In this document: positions 34,853 through 46,525 of the stretch, piece after piece
Position numbering within the stretch: the stretch's first letter is position 1
Layout of the letters: every line of letters begins with the position of its first letter
Origin: Acidiphilium rubrum
GTDB taxonomy: Bacteria > Pseudomonadota > Alphaproteobacteria > Acetobacterales > Acetobacteraceae
NCBI RefSeq assembly: GCF_900156265.1
Contig: NZ_FTNE01000012.1
Coordinates: 1-64,000 of the forward strand
DNA: 64,000 nt
Reading direction: 5' to 3'
Translations under genes and position numbers: made by a program
The notes under the pieces: model-generated
What the model was told of the DNA's origin: nothing
Databases searched by the model: none
The model's input: only the letters and a program-made list of their open reading frames with translations

Positions 34853-35970
34853 CAGCAATTGTCGTGGCCGGTGGGGGATTGGCGGGTGCCGCCGCCGCCG
34901 CTGCGCTGGCGCGGGCGGGCAGGGACGTTACGGTGCTCGAGCGTGATGCGGCGCCGGCGCACAAGATTTGTGGCGAGTTTCTGAGCGTCGAGGCGCAGGC
35001 TTCGCTCGCGGCGATCGGCTTTGACGCCGCAGTGCTGGGTGGCCACCGGATTTCACGGCTGCGCCTGGTGCGCGATGACGCGGCGGTGAGCGTCGGGCTG
35101 CCGTTCGAGGGATTGGGGATCACCCGGCGGCGGCTTGATGCGGCGTTGCTCGACCACGCGGCATCATGCGGCGCGGTCGTGCGGCGCGGCGTTGCCATCC
35201 GCGGGGTGGATTGCAGCGATGGGCTGCGACTGGATTTGGCCGGCGAGGCGCCGATCCGCCCGGATATGCTGCTGCTGGCCACCGGCAAGCACGACCTGCG
35301 CGGCGTGCGGCGACAGGCGGCCGAACCGGAAGCGCTGGTCGGGTTCAAAATGTATTTCCAGCTGAACCCCGCGGCGCGGCAGGCGCTGGCCGGTCATATC
35401 GACCTGATCCTGTTCGACGATGGCTACGCCGGGTTGCAGATGGTCGAGGACGGTATGGCCAACCTGTCGCTGTTGGTCGACCGGGCGCGGTTGCAGCGTG
35501 TCGGCGGCACCTGGACAGCACTGCTGGCCGATTTAGTAAAACGCAACACCCTGCTGGCGGACCGGCTGATCGGCTCCGTGCCGCTGCTCGAACAACCGCT
35601 GACGATTTTTCGCGTGCCCTACGGCTTCGTCCACCGGCCGACCGCGAACGACCCGGATCGTATATACCGCCTGGGCGATCAGGCCGGGGTGATCCCCTCG
35701 TTCACCGGCGATGGGATGGCGATCGCCCTGCACAGCGCAACCCGCGCGGCAAATGCGATCATCGCCGGACACACCGCATCCGCCTATCACCGCGCCCTGC
35801 GGCGCGACATCAGCGGGCAGATCAGGCGCGCCGCCGCCCTCTATCGCCTCGCCCGCATGCCGCTGGCGCAACGCGCCCTGTTCGGCGTCGCCGGCACGTT
35901 CCCAAGCCTCCTGCGCCTCGCGGCCCAGTACACGCGCGTGCCGCCCCGGGCGCGGTCGGCGCTGTACTGA
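34849..35970 (+). CDS. FAD-dependent oxidoreductase (polyketide tailoring)
   Basis: A 373-residue flavoprotein of the PHBH/geranylgeranyl-reductase superfamily. The N-terminus IVVAGGGLAGAAAAAALARA binds the ADP of FAD, KICGEFLS is near residue 42, and the C-terminal GDQAGVIPSFTGDGMAIAL closes the FAD site. Its place after a type III polyketide synthase and methyltransferase suggests hydroxylation of the aromatic product to a quinol. The reaction is inferred from the SrsC analogy. Confidence 0.82.
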   Translation: MTAIVVAGGGLAGAAAAAALARAGRDVTVLERDAAPAHKICGEFLSVEAQASLAAIGFDAAVLGGHRISRLRLVRDDAAVSVGLPFEGLGITRRRLDAALLDHAASCGAVVRRGVAIRGVDCSDGLRLDLAGEAPIRPDMLLLATGKHDLRGVRRQAAEPEALVGFKMYFQLNPAARQALAGHIDLILFDDGYAGLQMVEDGMANLSLLVDRARLQRVGGTWTALLADLVKRNTLLADRLIGSVPLLEQPLTIFRVPYGFVHRPTANDPDRIYRLGDQAGVIPSFTGDGMAIALHSATRAANAIIAGHTASAYHRALRRDISGQIRRAAALYRLARMPLAQRALFGVAGTFPSLLRLAAQYTRVPPRARSALY

Positions 35971-35989
35971 GGAGGGTGTTGCGGGTGGT

Positions 35990-36045
35990 AGTGAAGGTAA
36001 GTAACGCCAGGGCAGAACCCCTGGCCTTACTTCCTTAGCCATCAC
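35990..36045. repeat. Small intergenic palindrome
   Basis: GAAGGTAAGTAACGCCAGGG and CCCCTGGCCTTACTTCCTTA form an imperfect inverted pair between the flavoprotein gene and ftsY, which are convergent. It shares the CCAGGGGC-type core seen in the larger repeats and may terminate both transcripts. Confidence 0.55.
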
Positions 36046-36063
36046 CTCCGGAACCCCTGAGTA

Positions 36064-36990
36064 TCAGACCGGATCGGCGCCGGTGAGGGCGCGGGCGAAT
36101 TCGGTGGCGTCGAAGGGGCGCAGGTCGGCGGCTTGTTCGCCCACGCCGACGGCGTGGATCGGCAGGCCGGTGGATTCCGCGAGGGCGACGACGACGCCGG
36201 CGCGGGCTGAGCCGTCGAGTTTGGTGACGATCAGGCCGGTGAGGTCGACCATGTCTTTGAAGGTTTTGACCTGGGTGAGTGCGTTTTGGCCGGTGGTGGC
36301 GTCGAGGGTGAGGAGGATCGCGTGGGGGGCGGTCGGGTCGCGTTTTTTGATGACGCGGATGATTTTTCGCAGTTCTTCCATGAGCGCCGCTTTGTTGTGC
36401 AGGCGGCCGGCGGTGTCGATCAGCAGGATTTTGGCACCTTCGCGTTCGGCGCGGGTCATGGCGTCGAAGGCGAGGCCGGCGGGGTCGGCGTCCTGTGCGC
36501 CGATGACGACCGGGGCGTGCGCGCGGTTGCCCCAGATTTGGAGCTGTTCGACGGCGGCGGCGCGGAAGGTATCGCCTGCGACCAGCATCGGTTTCTGCCC
36601 GGCATCCGCATAGATTTGGGCGAGTTTGCCGATGGTGGTGGTTTTGCCCGTGCCGTTGACGCCGACCATCAGGATGACGAAGGGTTGTTTGGTCTCGTCA
36701 ATGGTGAGCGGTTGGGCGACGGGGGCGAGGATTTTCGCGATTTCATCGGCCAGGGCGGCGCGGATTTCGGGCGGTGAGACATCCTGACCGAAGCGGGCGC
36801 GGCGGAAGGCGCGGATGACTTTGGCGGCGACGGTGGGGCCAAGGTCGGCGGCGATCAGCAGTTCTTCGAGTTCTTCGAGCGCGAAATCGTCGAGTTTGCG
36901 TTTGGTGAAGGTATCCGTGATGCCGGTTGTCAGTTTGGTGGTGCTGCGGGTGAGGCCGGCCTTGAGGCGGGAGAAGAAGCCGAGCGCCAT
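36064..36990 (-). CDS. ftsY: Signal recognition particle receptor FtsY
   Basis: A 308-residue SRP GTPase that docks ribosome-SRP complexes at the membrane. GVNGTGKTTTIGKLA is G1, DTAGRLHNKAALMEEL is G3 and TKLDGSARAGVV is G4. The protein starts nearly at the N domain and lacks the long acidic A domain of E. coli FtsY, as is common in alphaproteobacteria. Its ATG overlaps the mtaB stop by one base. Confidence 0.96.
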   Translation of the reverse strand: MALGFFSRLKAGLTRSTTKLTTGITDTFTKRKLDDFALEELEELLIAADLGPTVAAKVIRAFRRARFGQDVSPPEIRAALADEIAKILAPVAQPLTIDETKQPFVILMVGVNGTGKTTTIGKLAQIYADAGQKPMLVAGDTFRAAAVEQLQIWGNRAHAPVVIGAQDADPAGLAFDAMTRAEREGAKILLIDTAGRLHNKAALMEELRKIIRVIKKRDPTAPHAILLTLDATTGQNALTQVKTFKDMVDLTGLIVTKLDGSARAGVVVALAESTGLPIHAVGVGEQAADLRPFDATEFARALTGADPV

Positions 36991-38225
36991 TATGCGGTTT
37001 CCAGGGTGATCGAGGTGGCATCGGCGCCGGTGACGCGGCCGGTGACGAGGCTGCCGGGGATGGCGCTGGTGGCGAAGCGGACCGGCGCGAAGGTTTCCGA
37101 GTGGCCGTTGGAGGGTGATTCGGCGAGGGCGGTGATAGTGCTGCCGATCATGGATTTGAAGCGGGCGGCGGCGCGGCGTTCGCCGGCCTGGCGCAGTCGG
37201 GCGGCGCGGGCGCGACGTTCGGCCATCGGCAGGGCGGGGATGCGGGCGGCGGGCGTGCCGTTGCGGGCGCTGTAGGGAAAAACGTGCAGATAGTCGAGCC
37301 CGGCTTCGTCGATCAGGCGGAGGCTGTCGTTGAACATGGTTTCATCCTCGGTCGGGAAGCCGGCGATCAGGTCGGCGCCGAAGGCGATGCCGGGGCGCAG
37401 CGCGCGGGCGCGGGATGTGGCCTCGATCACGTGGTGGCGGAGGTGGCGGCGTTTCATGCGTTTGAGGATCATATCCGACCCGGCCTGCACCGAAAGGTGA
37501 AGGTGGGGCATCAGGCGGGGTTCGTGTTCGATCACGTGCCAGAGATCATCGTCGATTTCAGCGGGGTCGATCGAGGACAGGCGCAGGCGCGGCAGTTCTG
37601 GGATGGCGGCGAGCAGGCGGCGGACGAGGTGGCCGAGTTTGGGTGTGCCGGGCAGGTCGGCGCCATAGGAGGTGAGATCGACGCCGGTGAGGACGATTTC
37701 CTGATAGCCGTTGGCGACCAGGGTGCGGATTTGATCGGCGATTGCGCCCATCGGGATCGAGCGGGACGGGCCGCGGCCGTAGGGGATGATGCAGAAGGTG
37801 CAGCGATGATCGCAGCCTTGCTGAACCTCGATGAAGGCGCGAGACCGGGTGCCGAACCCATCGATCAGATGGGCCGCGGTCTGGCGGACCTGCATGATTT
37901 CGGCGACCAGAACCGGTTCGGTCGCTATCCAGGCCGCTTGCGTGAGTTTTTCGACATTGCCGATGACGCGGGTGACACCGGCGATGGTGCGCCAGGAGTC
38001 CGGGTCGATCTGCGCGGCGCAGCCGGTGACGATGATATCGGCGCCGGGATTGGCGCGATGGGCGCGGCGGACGGCCTGGCGGGCCTGGCGTTCGGCTTCC
38101 GCGGTGACGGCGCAGGTGTTGACGATGATGGTATCGGTGAGGTTCGCGGCCTCGGCGTGGCCGCGCATGACTTCGGATTCGAAGGCGTTGAGCCGGCAGC
38201 CGAAGGTGAGGATGTCGATGCTCAT
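36990..38225 (-). CDS. mtaB: tRNA t6A37 methylthiotransferase MtaB
   Basis: A 411-residue radical-SAM enzyme that adds a methylthio group to t6A at position 37 of ANN-decoding tRNAs. The N-terminal domain has three cluster cysteines (FGCRLN, NTCAVT, TGCAAQ); the radical SAM motif is [15 protein letters not shown]; a TRAM-like domain ends the protein. It sits between dapF and ftsY, the usual order in alphaproteobacteria, and overlaps both. Confidence 0.94.
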   Translation of the reverse strand: MSIDILTFGCRLNAFESEVMRGHAEAANLTDTIIVNTCAVTAEAERQARQAVRRAHRANPGADIIVTGCAAQIDPDSWRTIAGVTRVIGNVEKLTQAAWIATEPVLVAEIMQVRQTAAHLIDGFGTRSRAFIEVQQGCDHRCTFCIIPYGRGPSRSIPMGAIADQIRTLVANGYQEIVLTGVDLTSYGADLPGTPKLGHLVRRLLAAIPELPRLRLSSIDPAEIDDDLWHVIEHEPRLMPHLHLSVQAGSDMILKRMKRRHLRHHVIEATSRARALRPGIAFGADLIAGFPTEDETMFNDSLRLIDEAGLDYLHVFPYSARNGTPAARIPALPMAERRARAARLRQAGERRAAARFKSMIGSTITALAESPSNGHSETFAPVRFATSAIPGSLVTGRVTGADATSITLETA

Positions 38226-39055
38226 GCGGGCAGCAGTTCGGGGGCGATGGTGCCCTCGTAGACCAGGGCGACCGGGCCTTCCATCAGGACGTGGTTGTCG
38301 TCGCGCCAGGTGATGGTGAGGATGCCGCCGTCCATTTCAATCTCGGCGCGCCGGTCGGTGAGGCCGCGGCGGTGCGCGTTGACCAGGGCGGCGCAGGCGC
38401 CGGAGCCGCAGGCCAGCGTGAGGCCGGCGCCGCGTTCCCAGACGCGCAGGCGGATGCGGCCGCGTCCCTCGATCCGGGCGAAGCCGATATTGGCGCGTTC
38501 GGGGAAGATGCGGGCGTGTTCGAGGCGGGGGCCGATGCTGTCGAGCGCGAGATGCTTGAAGTCTTCGATGAAAAACGTCGCGTGGGGGTTGCCCATCGAG
38601 CAGGCGGCGGGGTTTTCGACCGGGCCGAGCGCGAGGCGGAGGTTGAGTGTGTCCATCGGTTCGAGCAGGGGGATGTCCTGCCAGTTGAACAGGGGTTCGC
38701 CCATGTCGATTTCGACGAGGTTGGGGCCTTTGATGGTGGCGGCGAGGATGCCGGCGCTGGTCTGGATGGTGAGAGCGCGCGCACCGGTTTCGGCGGCGAG
38801 CAGGGCGGCGACGCAGCGGGTGGCATTGCCGCAGGCGCCGGATTCCGAGCCGTCCGCGTTGAGGATACGCATGAAGGCGTCGGCCGTCGGTGCGTTTTCG
38901 ATCAGGATGATCTGATCGCAGCCGATGCCGCGCCTTCGGTCGGCGATGGTGGTGGCCTGGGCGGTCGTGAGCGGAATGGCGTGCGTGCGGGCGTCCAGCA
39001 CGACGAAGTCGTTGCCGGCGCCGTGCATTTTCACGAAGGAGAGGCTGGCGTCCAT
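38222..39055 (-). CDS. dapF: Diaminopimelate epimerase
   Basis: A 277-residue racemase that turns LL- into meso-diaminopimelate for lysine and peptidoglycan. The two catalytic Cys are in [10 protein letters not shown] and [25 protein letters not shown] is the typical N-terminus. The ATG of MDASLSFV is chosen; a longer reading has no support. It is the first gene of the dapF-mtaB-ftsY operon. Confidence 0.96.
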   Translation of the reverse strand: MDASLSFVKMHGAGNDFVVLDARTHAIPLTTAQATTIADRRRGIGCDQIILIENAPTADAFMRILNADGSESGACGNATRCVAALLAAETGARALTIQTSAGILAATIKGPNLVEIDMGEPLFNWQDIPLLEPMDTLNLRLALGPVENPAACSMGNPHATFFIEDFKHLALDSIGPRLEHARIFPERANIGFARIEGRGRIRLRVWERGAGLTLACGSGACAALVNAHRRGLTDRRAEIEMDGGILTITWRDDNHVLMEGPVALVYEGTIAPELLPA

Positions 39056-39098
39056 GGTGCCCCGGTATATGGCGTTGGGGCGGTGGTTGGAAGGGTGG

Positions 39099-40571
39099 CT
39101 ATTCGAGGGGGAGGCTTGCGGTGGTTTCGGCCAGGTCTGGATGGGCGGCCTTCGCGCGTCGATAGAGCGCTGCGCCGATGATCGCCATGACCCCGCCCTG
39201 GAACAAGGGCTGCACATAGAAGGGCGCGTGCGCCAGGATGATCACGGAACGCATGAACGCGAGGGTCACGACGATCGAAAGCAGTGCGATCGGGATCGTG
39301 AAGACCGAATTGCGGAAGGGGCGCGACCATGGGCTGGCTCGGAATCGTGGGTTCAGCCGAAGATTGAGGGCGGCGACCGCGACGGCGAGCCAGACGAGCA
39401 GAATGGTGATCGACCGGGCGACCACGCCGAACGCCCAGCCGATATAGGTGGCTTGCAGGAGAAACAGCGAGGCGAGCACCACCGTGAGCGTAAGGGCTGC
39501 GACAGGGGCATGGCGACGCGAGGTTTGCGCGAAGATCGGCGGCAGCAGGCCATCCTCGGCCCAGGCGAACAGCATGCGGGATGTTACGACCATTTGCGGC
39601 GCGAGGGTTTTGCCGACGATGAGGGCGATGATCAGGCCGATAACGGCAGCAACGTCATGCGGGGCGGTAAGCCCGAGAATTCCCGGCGCCGTGACCAGAT
39701 TGGCGTGTTTGTGCTTGATCAATGCCTCGGCGGCCCACCACGGCGCGGCATGGAGCAGGGCGGCGCTGACCAGGGTGAACAGGATGACCGAGGTGATCCA
39801 GGCGAGCAGGATGCCGCGCGGCATGGTGTGTTCGGCATCGCGGGTTTCCCCGGACAAAGCGGGTGCGCCGGACAATCCGCCATAAGCAAAGATGAACAGG
39901 GTGCATACGGCCAGAAACGCGTGGGCATCGAACGGGCCGGGGTGGGGTGGTGCGGTCAAGGTGAGGCCGGTGCGGGCACCGGCGGTGCTGACGAAGGTGG
40001 CGGGGCTGGTGGTGAACCCGATGATGCAGACGGCGAGAGCGGTGAGCGCCACAAGAATCAGGAGAATCGTGACGAGACGGCCGTAGTCGCGGATGCCGGC
40101 GATATGAATCCCGTAGATAACCCACAGGGCGGCGAGGCCGGTGACGACGTGACCGAGCGGAGTCAGGATGGCGTGGCCGCCCGGAATGCCGGCGGCGATC
40201 AGGGCATTGCCGAGGAAATTGCCGAAGGCGAACGCAATGAAGCCCATGGCGGCGGTGATGCTGGCCCACCAGACGAAATGCAGGATGAATCCGAGCGGCA
40301 GGTTCAGGGCACGGACCGTCCATACATATGACGATCCGGCGCGCGGCATGGCCTGGGAAAAGCGCGCGTACAGGAAGACTTTCAGAAAGATGACCGCGCC
40401 CGTGACGAACATTGCCAACGGGACGAGATTTTTTATGGCCGGATAGACGCCGATGCTCTGGGTGACCACGAAATTGATCCCTGCACCGTATTCCTGCGTC
40501 ACAGCGGAGGCGACGATGGCGATCAGGCCCAGGGATTTTTCGAGTCGGTAGGTGGGTATGGCGGCGCTCAT
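39099..40571 (-). CDS. APC-superfamily amino acid permease
   Basis: A 490-residue inner-membrane carrier with about 12 to 14 hydrophobic segments. [20 protein letters not shown] and [15 protein letters not shown] in the first third, and [18 protein letters not shown] in the middle, are like those of amino acid/polyamine/organocation carriers. The substrate is not evident. The start overlaps the nth stop by 4 bases, so it is transcribed with the repair gene. It lies upstream of dapF on the same strand. Confidence 0.85.
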   Translation of the reverse strand: MSAAIPTYRLEKSLGLIAIVASAVTQEYGAGINFVVTQSIGVYPAIKNLVPLAMFVTGAVIFLKVFLYARFSQAMPRAGSSYVWTVRALNLPLGFILHFVWWASITAAMGFIAFAFGNFLGNALIAAGIPGGHAILTPLGHVVTGLAALWVIYGIHIAGIRDYGRLVTILLILVALTALAVCIIGFTTSPATFVSTAGARTGLTLTAPPHPGPFDAHAFLAVCTLFIFAYGGLSGAPALSGETRDAEHTMPRGILLAWITSVILFTLVSAALLHAAPWWAAEALIKHKHANLVTAPGILGLTAPHDVAAVIGLIIALIVGKTLAPQMVVTSRMLFAWAEDGLLPPIFAQTSRRHAPVAALTLTVVLASLFLLQATYIGWAFGVVARSITILLVWLAVAVAALNLRLNPRFRASPWSRPFRNSVFTIPIALLSIVVTLAFMRSVIILAHAPFYVQPLFQGGVMAIIGAALYRRAKAAHPDLAETTASLPLE

Positions 40572-41293
40572 GATTTGCCTTTCGATATCGCGGCCACAGA
40601 TCGTGATGCGGCGGAGGTCGGCTTCGGTTTGTAAACGCACCACCCGGCACCTGGGCAGCGCCAGCATTCGGGTTTGCGGGCTTTGCAGATGTAGCGGCCG
40701 TGCAGGATCAGCCAGTGGTGGGCGGGGCGGAGCATGGCCGGTGGGATGCGGGCGACCAGGCCGTCTTCGACCTGGCGGACATTGGTTCCGGGCGCGAGGC
40801 CGGTGCGATTGCCGAGGCGGAAGATGTGCGTGTCGACCGCCATGGTGGCGTGGCCGAACACTTCGTTGAGCACGACGTTGGCGGTCTTGCGGCCGACGCC
40901 GGGCAGAGCTTCGAGCGATTCGCGGTCGGCGGGGACGTCGCCGTTGTGGCGTTCGAGCAGCAGATGGGACAGGGCGGCGACGTTTTTCGCCTTCGCCTGC
41001 CAGAGCCCGATCGACCGGATGTGGCGCGCGATGCCGGTCGCACCCAGGGCGGCCATCGCCGCAGGATCGGGCGCTTCGGCGAACAGGGCGGGGGTGGCTT
41101 TGTTGACCGCGGCATCGGTCGTCTGCGCGGAGAGGACGACGGCGACCAGCAGGGTGAACGGGGTGGTGTAGACGAGTTCGGTCTGCGGCGTCGGGTTGTT
41201 CTGGCTGATGGCGGTGAGGAAGGGGGCGATATCGGCCCGCTTCATCAATTTCGGTTTGATTTGTCTGGGTTTTGGCGCTTGTGCGGTCGGCAT
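40568..41293 (-). CDS. nth: Endonuclease III
   Basis: A 241-residue base-excision repair glycosylase/AP lyase for oxidised pyrimidines. The helix-hairpin-helix LPGVGRKTANVVL contains the catalytic Lys, VDTHIFRL supplies the catalytic Asp, and the 4Fe-4S cluster is C-x6-C-x2-C-x5-C (CKARKPECWRCPGAGWC). The first 20 residues are Lys/Pro-rich and longer than in E. coli; an internal ATG (MKRADIAPF) may be the true start. Confidence 0.94.
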   Translation of the reverse strand: MPTAQAPKPRQIKPKLMKRADIAPFLTAISQNNPTPQTELVYTTPFTLLVAVVLSAQTTDAAVNKATPALFAEAPDPAAMAALGATGIARHIRSIGLWQAKAKNVAALSHLLLERHNGDVPADRESLEALPGVGRKTANVVLNEVFGHATMAVDTHIFRLGNRTGLAPGTNVRQVEDGLVARIPPAMLRPAHHWLILHGRYICKARKPECWRCPGAGWCVYKPKPTSAASRSVAAISKGKS

Positions 41294-41377
41294 GGCGGAT
41301 TAGTGTCGGGGTGGGGCGGGTTTGGCAAGGCTGCCGTCGGCTCTTGCGGTGACGGGAATCGATGCGAAACTAAGGCT

Positions 41378-41896
41378 ATGTCCGACACCATCGCCGCTGA
41401 CCTGGGGCCACCCCCGATTTTCGAAGCCATTTTGACGCCGCACCGCAGCATGGACCGGCGCGGGATGTATGTCGTGTTCGGGGTGATGGCCGCGGGATCG
41501 TTCCTGGTGACCAGCCTGATGTATTTCCTTGGCGCGTTTCCGGTGATCGGGTTCAATGGCGCAGAGCTGGTTCTCGCGATCGTGCTATATTCGATGAACA
41601 TGCGCGGCGCGCGGGCTTCGGAGGTGATTCTGCTGACCGAGGCCGGGTTGACCATTACCCGAACAACGCCGCGCGGGCGACGGACCCAGGTTTCGATGGC
41701 GCCGGGGTGGTTGCGGGTGCAACTCGAAGAAAACGCCGGCAGCAATCCGATCCTGTCGATCGCAAACCGCGAGGGGCGGCATATTGTCGGCATGGCGCTC
41801 GGCGAGGCGGAGCGGCGGGATTTGGCGGCGGCGCTGGGTGATGCGTTCGCGCGCCTGCGCTCCCCGCGTTTCGACAACCCTCAGACGCGAAATTAA
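41378..41896 (+). CDS. DUF2244-like membrane protein
   Basis: A 172-residue protein with two adjacent hydrophobic segments (about 33-75: YVVFGVMAAGSFLVTSLMYF and ELVLAIVLYSMN) followed by a soluble domain (VILLTEAGLTITRTTPRGRR, WLRVQLEE). This is the DUF2244 layout, found beside cytochrome or repair genes in alphaproteobacteria, with no known function. It is divergent from nth, as often seen. Confidence 0.75.
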   Translation: MSDTIAADLGPPPIFEAILTPHRSMDRRGMYVVFGVMAAGSFLVTSLMYFLGAFPVIGFNGAELVLAIVLYSMNMRGARASEVILLTEAGLTITRTTPRGRRTQVSMAPGWLRVQLEENAGSNPILSIANREGRHIVGMALGEAERRDLAAALGDAFARLRSPRFDNPQTRN

Positions 41897-41947
41897 CAGA
41901 AGTTTTCTGCTTCTGTTTTTTGAAAAAGTAGCGCCTTCTGCGCGCTT
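41897..41947. repeat. Degenerate half of the A/T-hairpin element, copy D
   Basis: AGAAGTTTTCTGCTTCTGTT and the following TTTTGAAAAAGTAGCGCC resemble the right end of copies A-C, with no matching left end. It lies between the DUF2244-like gene and the MFS gene. Confidence 0.45.
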
Positions 41948-41965
41948 CACTTTTTTCGGTTGCGT

Positions 41966-43114
41966 ATGCCCTTACCCTTGATAGCGCTGATCGTCGCGAG
42001 TTTCGCGATCGGCACCAGCGAGTTCGTGATTGTCGGTCTGGTGCCCGAGTTGGCGCGGGACTTCGCGGTATCGGTGCCGCAGGCCGGGTATCTGGTGACC
42101 GCCTACGCGCTCGGGGTGACGTTCGGCTCGCCGTTCGTGGCCGTGTTGGTCGGGCGATGGCAGAGGCGCACCGCACTGATTTCATTGATGGGCGTGTTCG
42201 TGCTGGGCAATGCGCTGTGCGCGCTGGCCCCCGGTTATTGGACGATGATGGCGGCGCGAGTGATCACCGCGCTGTCGCATGGCGCGTTTTTCGGGATCGG
42301 CTCAGTGGTCGCGGCGGATCTCGTCCCGCGCGAAAAACGGGCGCGGGCGGTGGCGCTGGTGTTTCTGGGCCTGACCATGGCGAACGTGCTGGGCGTGCCG
42401 GCGGGGACGATTCTGGGGCAGGCGGCAGGCTGGCGCGCGACGTTCTGGGCGGTGATGGCAATCGGGCTGCTGTCGATGGCGGCGATTGCCGTTTTGTTGC
42501 CGAAGGGCATGCCGGGTGGCAGCGGGCGGTTGCTGAACGAGGTGCGGATTCTGGGCCGCACACAGGTTCTGCTGGCGATGCTGATGGCGGTGCTGAGTTC
42601 GATGAGCCTGTTCAGCGTGTTCACCTATATCGCGCCGCTGCTCGAAAAGGTGAGCGGCCTGTCACCGCATTGGGTGAGCGTTGCCTTGCTGATTTTCGGC
42701 GCGGGGTTGACGGCCGGCGGCCTGCTCGGCGGGCGATTGGCGGACCGGCACTCGGCGCGGACCATCGTGCTGACGTTTTCGGCGCTGGCGGTGATCCTGG
42801 TGGTGCTGCGGCTGGTGAGTTTCAGCGGTGTGCTGGCGATTGGCGTGTTGCTGGTGTGGGGGATTGCGGTGTTCACGATGGTGTCGCCGTTGCAGACGCG
42901 CGTGATCGACTACGCACGGGATGCGCCGAACCTGGCGTCCACCATCAATCAGGGCGCGTTTAACCTGGGCAACGCGGCAGGGGCATGGGTTGGCGGCGCG
43001 GCGCTGGGCGTTGGTGTCAGCTATTTGGATCTGCCGTTGGTGGGTGCCTTGATGGCTGTGCTGGGCCTAGGCGTCGCACTGTGGACCTTCCGGCTCGAGC
43101 AGCGGACCGCCTGA
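41966..43114 (+). CDS. MFS transporter (AraJ/DHA1 type)
   Basis: A 382-residue major facilitator with 12 hydrophobic segments. ASFAIGTSEFVIVGLVPELA starts the first helix, and GRWQRRTAL marks the conserved loop between helices 2 and 3. These features and VPAGTILGQAAGWRATFW, the helix 5 motif, fit drug or sugar-efflux antiporters of the AraJ group. The start is ATG 41966; a TTG two codons before is possible. No regulator is adjacent, so the export substrate is open. Confidence 0.85.
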   Translation: MPLPLIALIVASFAIGTSEFVIVGLVPELARDFAVSVPQAGYLVTAYALGVTFGSPFVAVLVGRWQRRTALISLMGVFVLGNALCALAPGYWTMMAARVITALSHGAFFGIGSVVAADLVPREKRARAVALVFLGLTMANVLGVPAGTILGQAAGWRATFWAVMAIGLLSMAAIAVLLPKGMPGGSGRLLNEVRILGRTQVLLAMLMAVLSSMSLFSVFTYIAPLLEKVSGLSPHWVSVALLIFGAGLTAGGLLGGRLADRHSARTIVLTFSALAVILVVLRLVSFSGVLAIGVLLVWGIAVFTMVSPLQTRVIDYARDAPNLASTINQGAFNLGNAAGAWVGGAALGVGVSYLDLPLVGALMAVLGLGVALWTFRLEQRTA

Positions 43115-43139
43115 GGGCTGCATCATGAGGCGATCAGCA

Positions 43140-43721
43140 TCAGTCCTCCCGCGGTATCGCTTGTTCGACCCGGCGGTCTGGGATGAGCCAAAGTAGGGCG
43201 ACCAGGGCGTAGAGGGCATCGGCCAGGGTGGTGTTGATGAAGGCGAGGATGATTCCGGTGGTGTAGAGGATGGGGGAGGTTTTGCCTTTCAGGTCGCGCC
43301 CGAGTGCCTTGGAGAGGGCCGAGTTGTTGCCTTGGGCGCGGATGATGGTGGTTTGCAGGATGTACCAGGCGATGGCGGGCATCAGCAGGGCGAGGCCGTA
43401 GAGGGCGGTTGGGATTGGGGCGGTGTGGTGTGCGCCGAGCCAGGCGGTGGCGAAGGGGATGAGTGACAGCCAGAACAGCAGGTGCAAATTGGCCCAGAGG
43501 ATGGCGCCGGTGACGCGCGGGACGAGCTGGAAGAAATGGTGGTGGTTGTTCCAGTAGATTGCGACATAGACGAAACTGAGGATGTAGCTGACGAAGGTTG
43601 GGGCGGCGGTGGCGAGTGCGGTGAGGCTGGTGCCGTGCGGGATTTTCAGGTCGAGCACCATGATGGTGATGATGACGGCGATGACGCCATCGCTGAAGGC
43701 GGCCAGACGGTCTTTTTCCAT
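43140..43721 (-). CDS. TMEM175-family potassium channel protein
   Basis: A 193-residue six-helix membrane protein. The N-terminal RLAAFSDGVIAVIITIMVLD carries the FSDG motif that lines the pore in TMEM175-type channels (DUF1211). Further helices include SFVYVAIYWNNHHHFFQLV and LFWLSLIPFATAW. Bacterial members conduct potassium weakly. It lies downstream of groEL, past the terminator. Confidence 0.85.
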   Translation of the reverse strand: MEKDRLAAFSDGVIAVIITIMVLDLKIPHGTSLTALATAAPTFVSYILSFVYVAIYWNNHHHFFQLVPRVTGAILWANLHLLFWLSLIPFATAWLGAHHTAPIPTALYGLALLMPAIAWYILQTTIIRAQGNNSALSKALGRDLKGKTSPILYTTGIILAFINTTLADALYALVALLWLIPDRRVEQAIPRED

Positions 43722-43780
43722 TCCTGGAGCTTTTTCATGGTTTCAAAATCGGTGCAACGCGGCGTGGTCGGTTCGGCAAA

Positions 43781-43813
43781 AAGAAAGGCCGTGGATTGCT
43801 CCACGGCCTTTTT
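43781..43813 (-). terminator. Terminator of groESL
   Basis: AAAGGCCGTGG (43784-43794) and its complement (43801-43811) pair around a 6-base loop, just downstream of the groEL stop. On the minus strand the stem is followed by CTTTTT. The + strand also has a short T-run, so it may work both ways. Confidence 0.85.
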
Positions 43814-43837
43814 GACGTATCAGCGGAAGGCGGTGGA

Positions 43838-45511
<1,674 letters not shown>

Positions 45512-45529
45512 TTATGGGGTCGGGAAGGT

Positions 45530-45847
45530 TCAGGCGGCCTTTTTCTTGGCGGCCGGAGTGCCTTCGATGACGCCCATGATGTCGGATTCCTTCATGATCA
45601 ACAGCTCTTCGCCGTCGAGCTTCACTTCGGTGCCGGACCATTTGCCGAACAGGATGCGGTCGCCGGCCTTGACGTCGAGCGCCACGATTGCGCCGGCTTC
45701 ATTGCGCGCGCCTGCACCGACGGCGATGACTTCGCCTTCCATCGGCTTTTCCTTGGCGGTGTCGGGGATGATGATGCCACCGGCGGTCTTTTCCTCGGCG
45801 TTCAGCCGGCGGACGACCACACGGTCGTGGAGGGGACGGAATTTCAT
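45530..45847 (-). CDS. groES: Co-chaperonin GroES
   Basis: The 105-residue lid of the GroEL chamber. [15 protein letters not shown], the mobile-loop region [18 protein letters not shown] and [20 protein letters not shown] are typical. It is the first gene of the operon and is preceded by a promoter overlapping a CIRCE operator. Confidence 0.98.
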   Translation of the reverse strand: MKFRPLHDRVVVRRLNAEEKTAGGIIIPDTAKEKPMEGEVIAVGAGARNEAGAIVALDVKAGDRILFGKWSGTEVKLDGEELLIMKESDIMGVIEGTPAAKKKAA

Positions 45848-45920
45848 CGGATCGCTCCTGATTTGGTTACGGTCGTAAACGGCTCAGCCGGCGCCGACCC
45901 TGAAGAGGCATCAGGCGCTG

Positions 45921-45947
45921 CTAGCACTCTCATCGGGAGAGTGCCAG
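45921..45947 (-). promoter_or_regulatory. CIRCE operator (HrcA binding site) of groESL
   Basis: AGCACTC, nine bases, GAGTGC is the inverted repeat bound by HrcA; the outermost bases differ slightly from consensus. It lies about 75 bases before groES, just after the predicted promoter, so HrcA binding would block early transcription and relieve it after heat shock. Confidence 0.9.
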
Positions 45948-45949
45948 AC

Positions 45950-45977
45950 GTTTAAATCTTGGGTGGTGATGTGTCAA
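45950..45977 (-). promoter_or_regulatory. Vegetative promoter of groESL
   Basis: On the minus strand TTGACA (45972-45977) and TTAAAC (45950-45955) are spaced by 16 bases directly before the CIRCE element. This is a normal sigma-70 layout; no separate heat-shock sigma-32 site is evident. Confidence 0.7.
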
Positions 45978-46121
45978 GGCCGGCAGCAGTTTGGGGTGTT
46001 GAGTGCTAATCCGTTGATATCGCAGATTTTTCTTGCCAGACCCCCCGGTTGTCATGCCATGTTCATGAAACAGAGGACGCGGTGGCACAAGGTTTTTTCA
46101 ACGGATTATGAGGGTGATGCC

Positions 46122-46379
46122 ATGAGTTTAAGTAAGCAATTACAAGGGTATCGGCTGACGACGGCGGAAATTTTGTATCATATGCCGGATCATCCGGGCG
46201 TTTTGCAGAGTTTTGTCTGGCAGGAGTTGGACATTGCGCCGCGCTACCCGGTTCTGAACGGATTTCTGGCGTTTTGGGCGCGGCAGATCGAGGGGCGGTT
46301 GCACTCGGTACGCGTGGGTTCGGCGGCGTTGATTTCGCCGGGTGAGATGCGGCATGGAAGTTTGCTGACGTTGCAATAG
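46122..46379 (+). CDS. usg: Usg family protein
   Basis: An 85-residue conserved alphaproteobacterial protein of unknown function. LQGYRLTTAEILYHMPDHPG, WQELDIAPRYPVLNGFLAFW and EGRLHSVRVGSAALI match the family. The ATG of MSLSKQL is chosen, with AGGGTGAT just upstream. It is named after its place near trp genes in other bacteria; none are here. It is divergent from groES. Confidence 0.85.
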   Translation: MSLSKQLQGYRLTTAEILYHMPDHPGVLQSFVWQELDIAPRYPVLNGFLAFWARQIEGRLHSVRVGSAALISPGEMRHGSLLTLQ

Positions 46380-46525
46380 TCCCGGGCGACTGCGGATGGC
46401 GTGAACGTCGCGGGCGTTAGCGTTGCGCGGCGGACACGGCGCGGGTTTTTGGATTGCCCAGCCGCGTTTGGTCAGTAAATTTTAACGATTTGGTGCGATA
46501 AGTGCTCGTCTTGCAAGGTCGGGCA

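Noticed and set aside
46000-46008. GAGTGCTAA half site resembling a second CIRCE
   Set aside because: No matching left half lies nine bases away, so HrcA binding is not supported.
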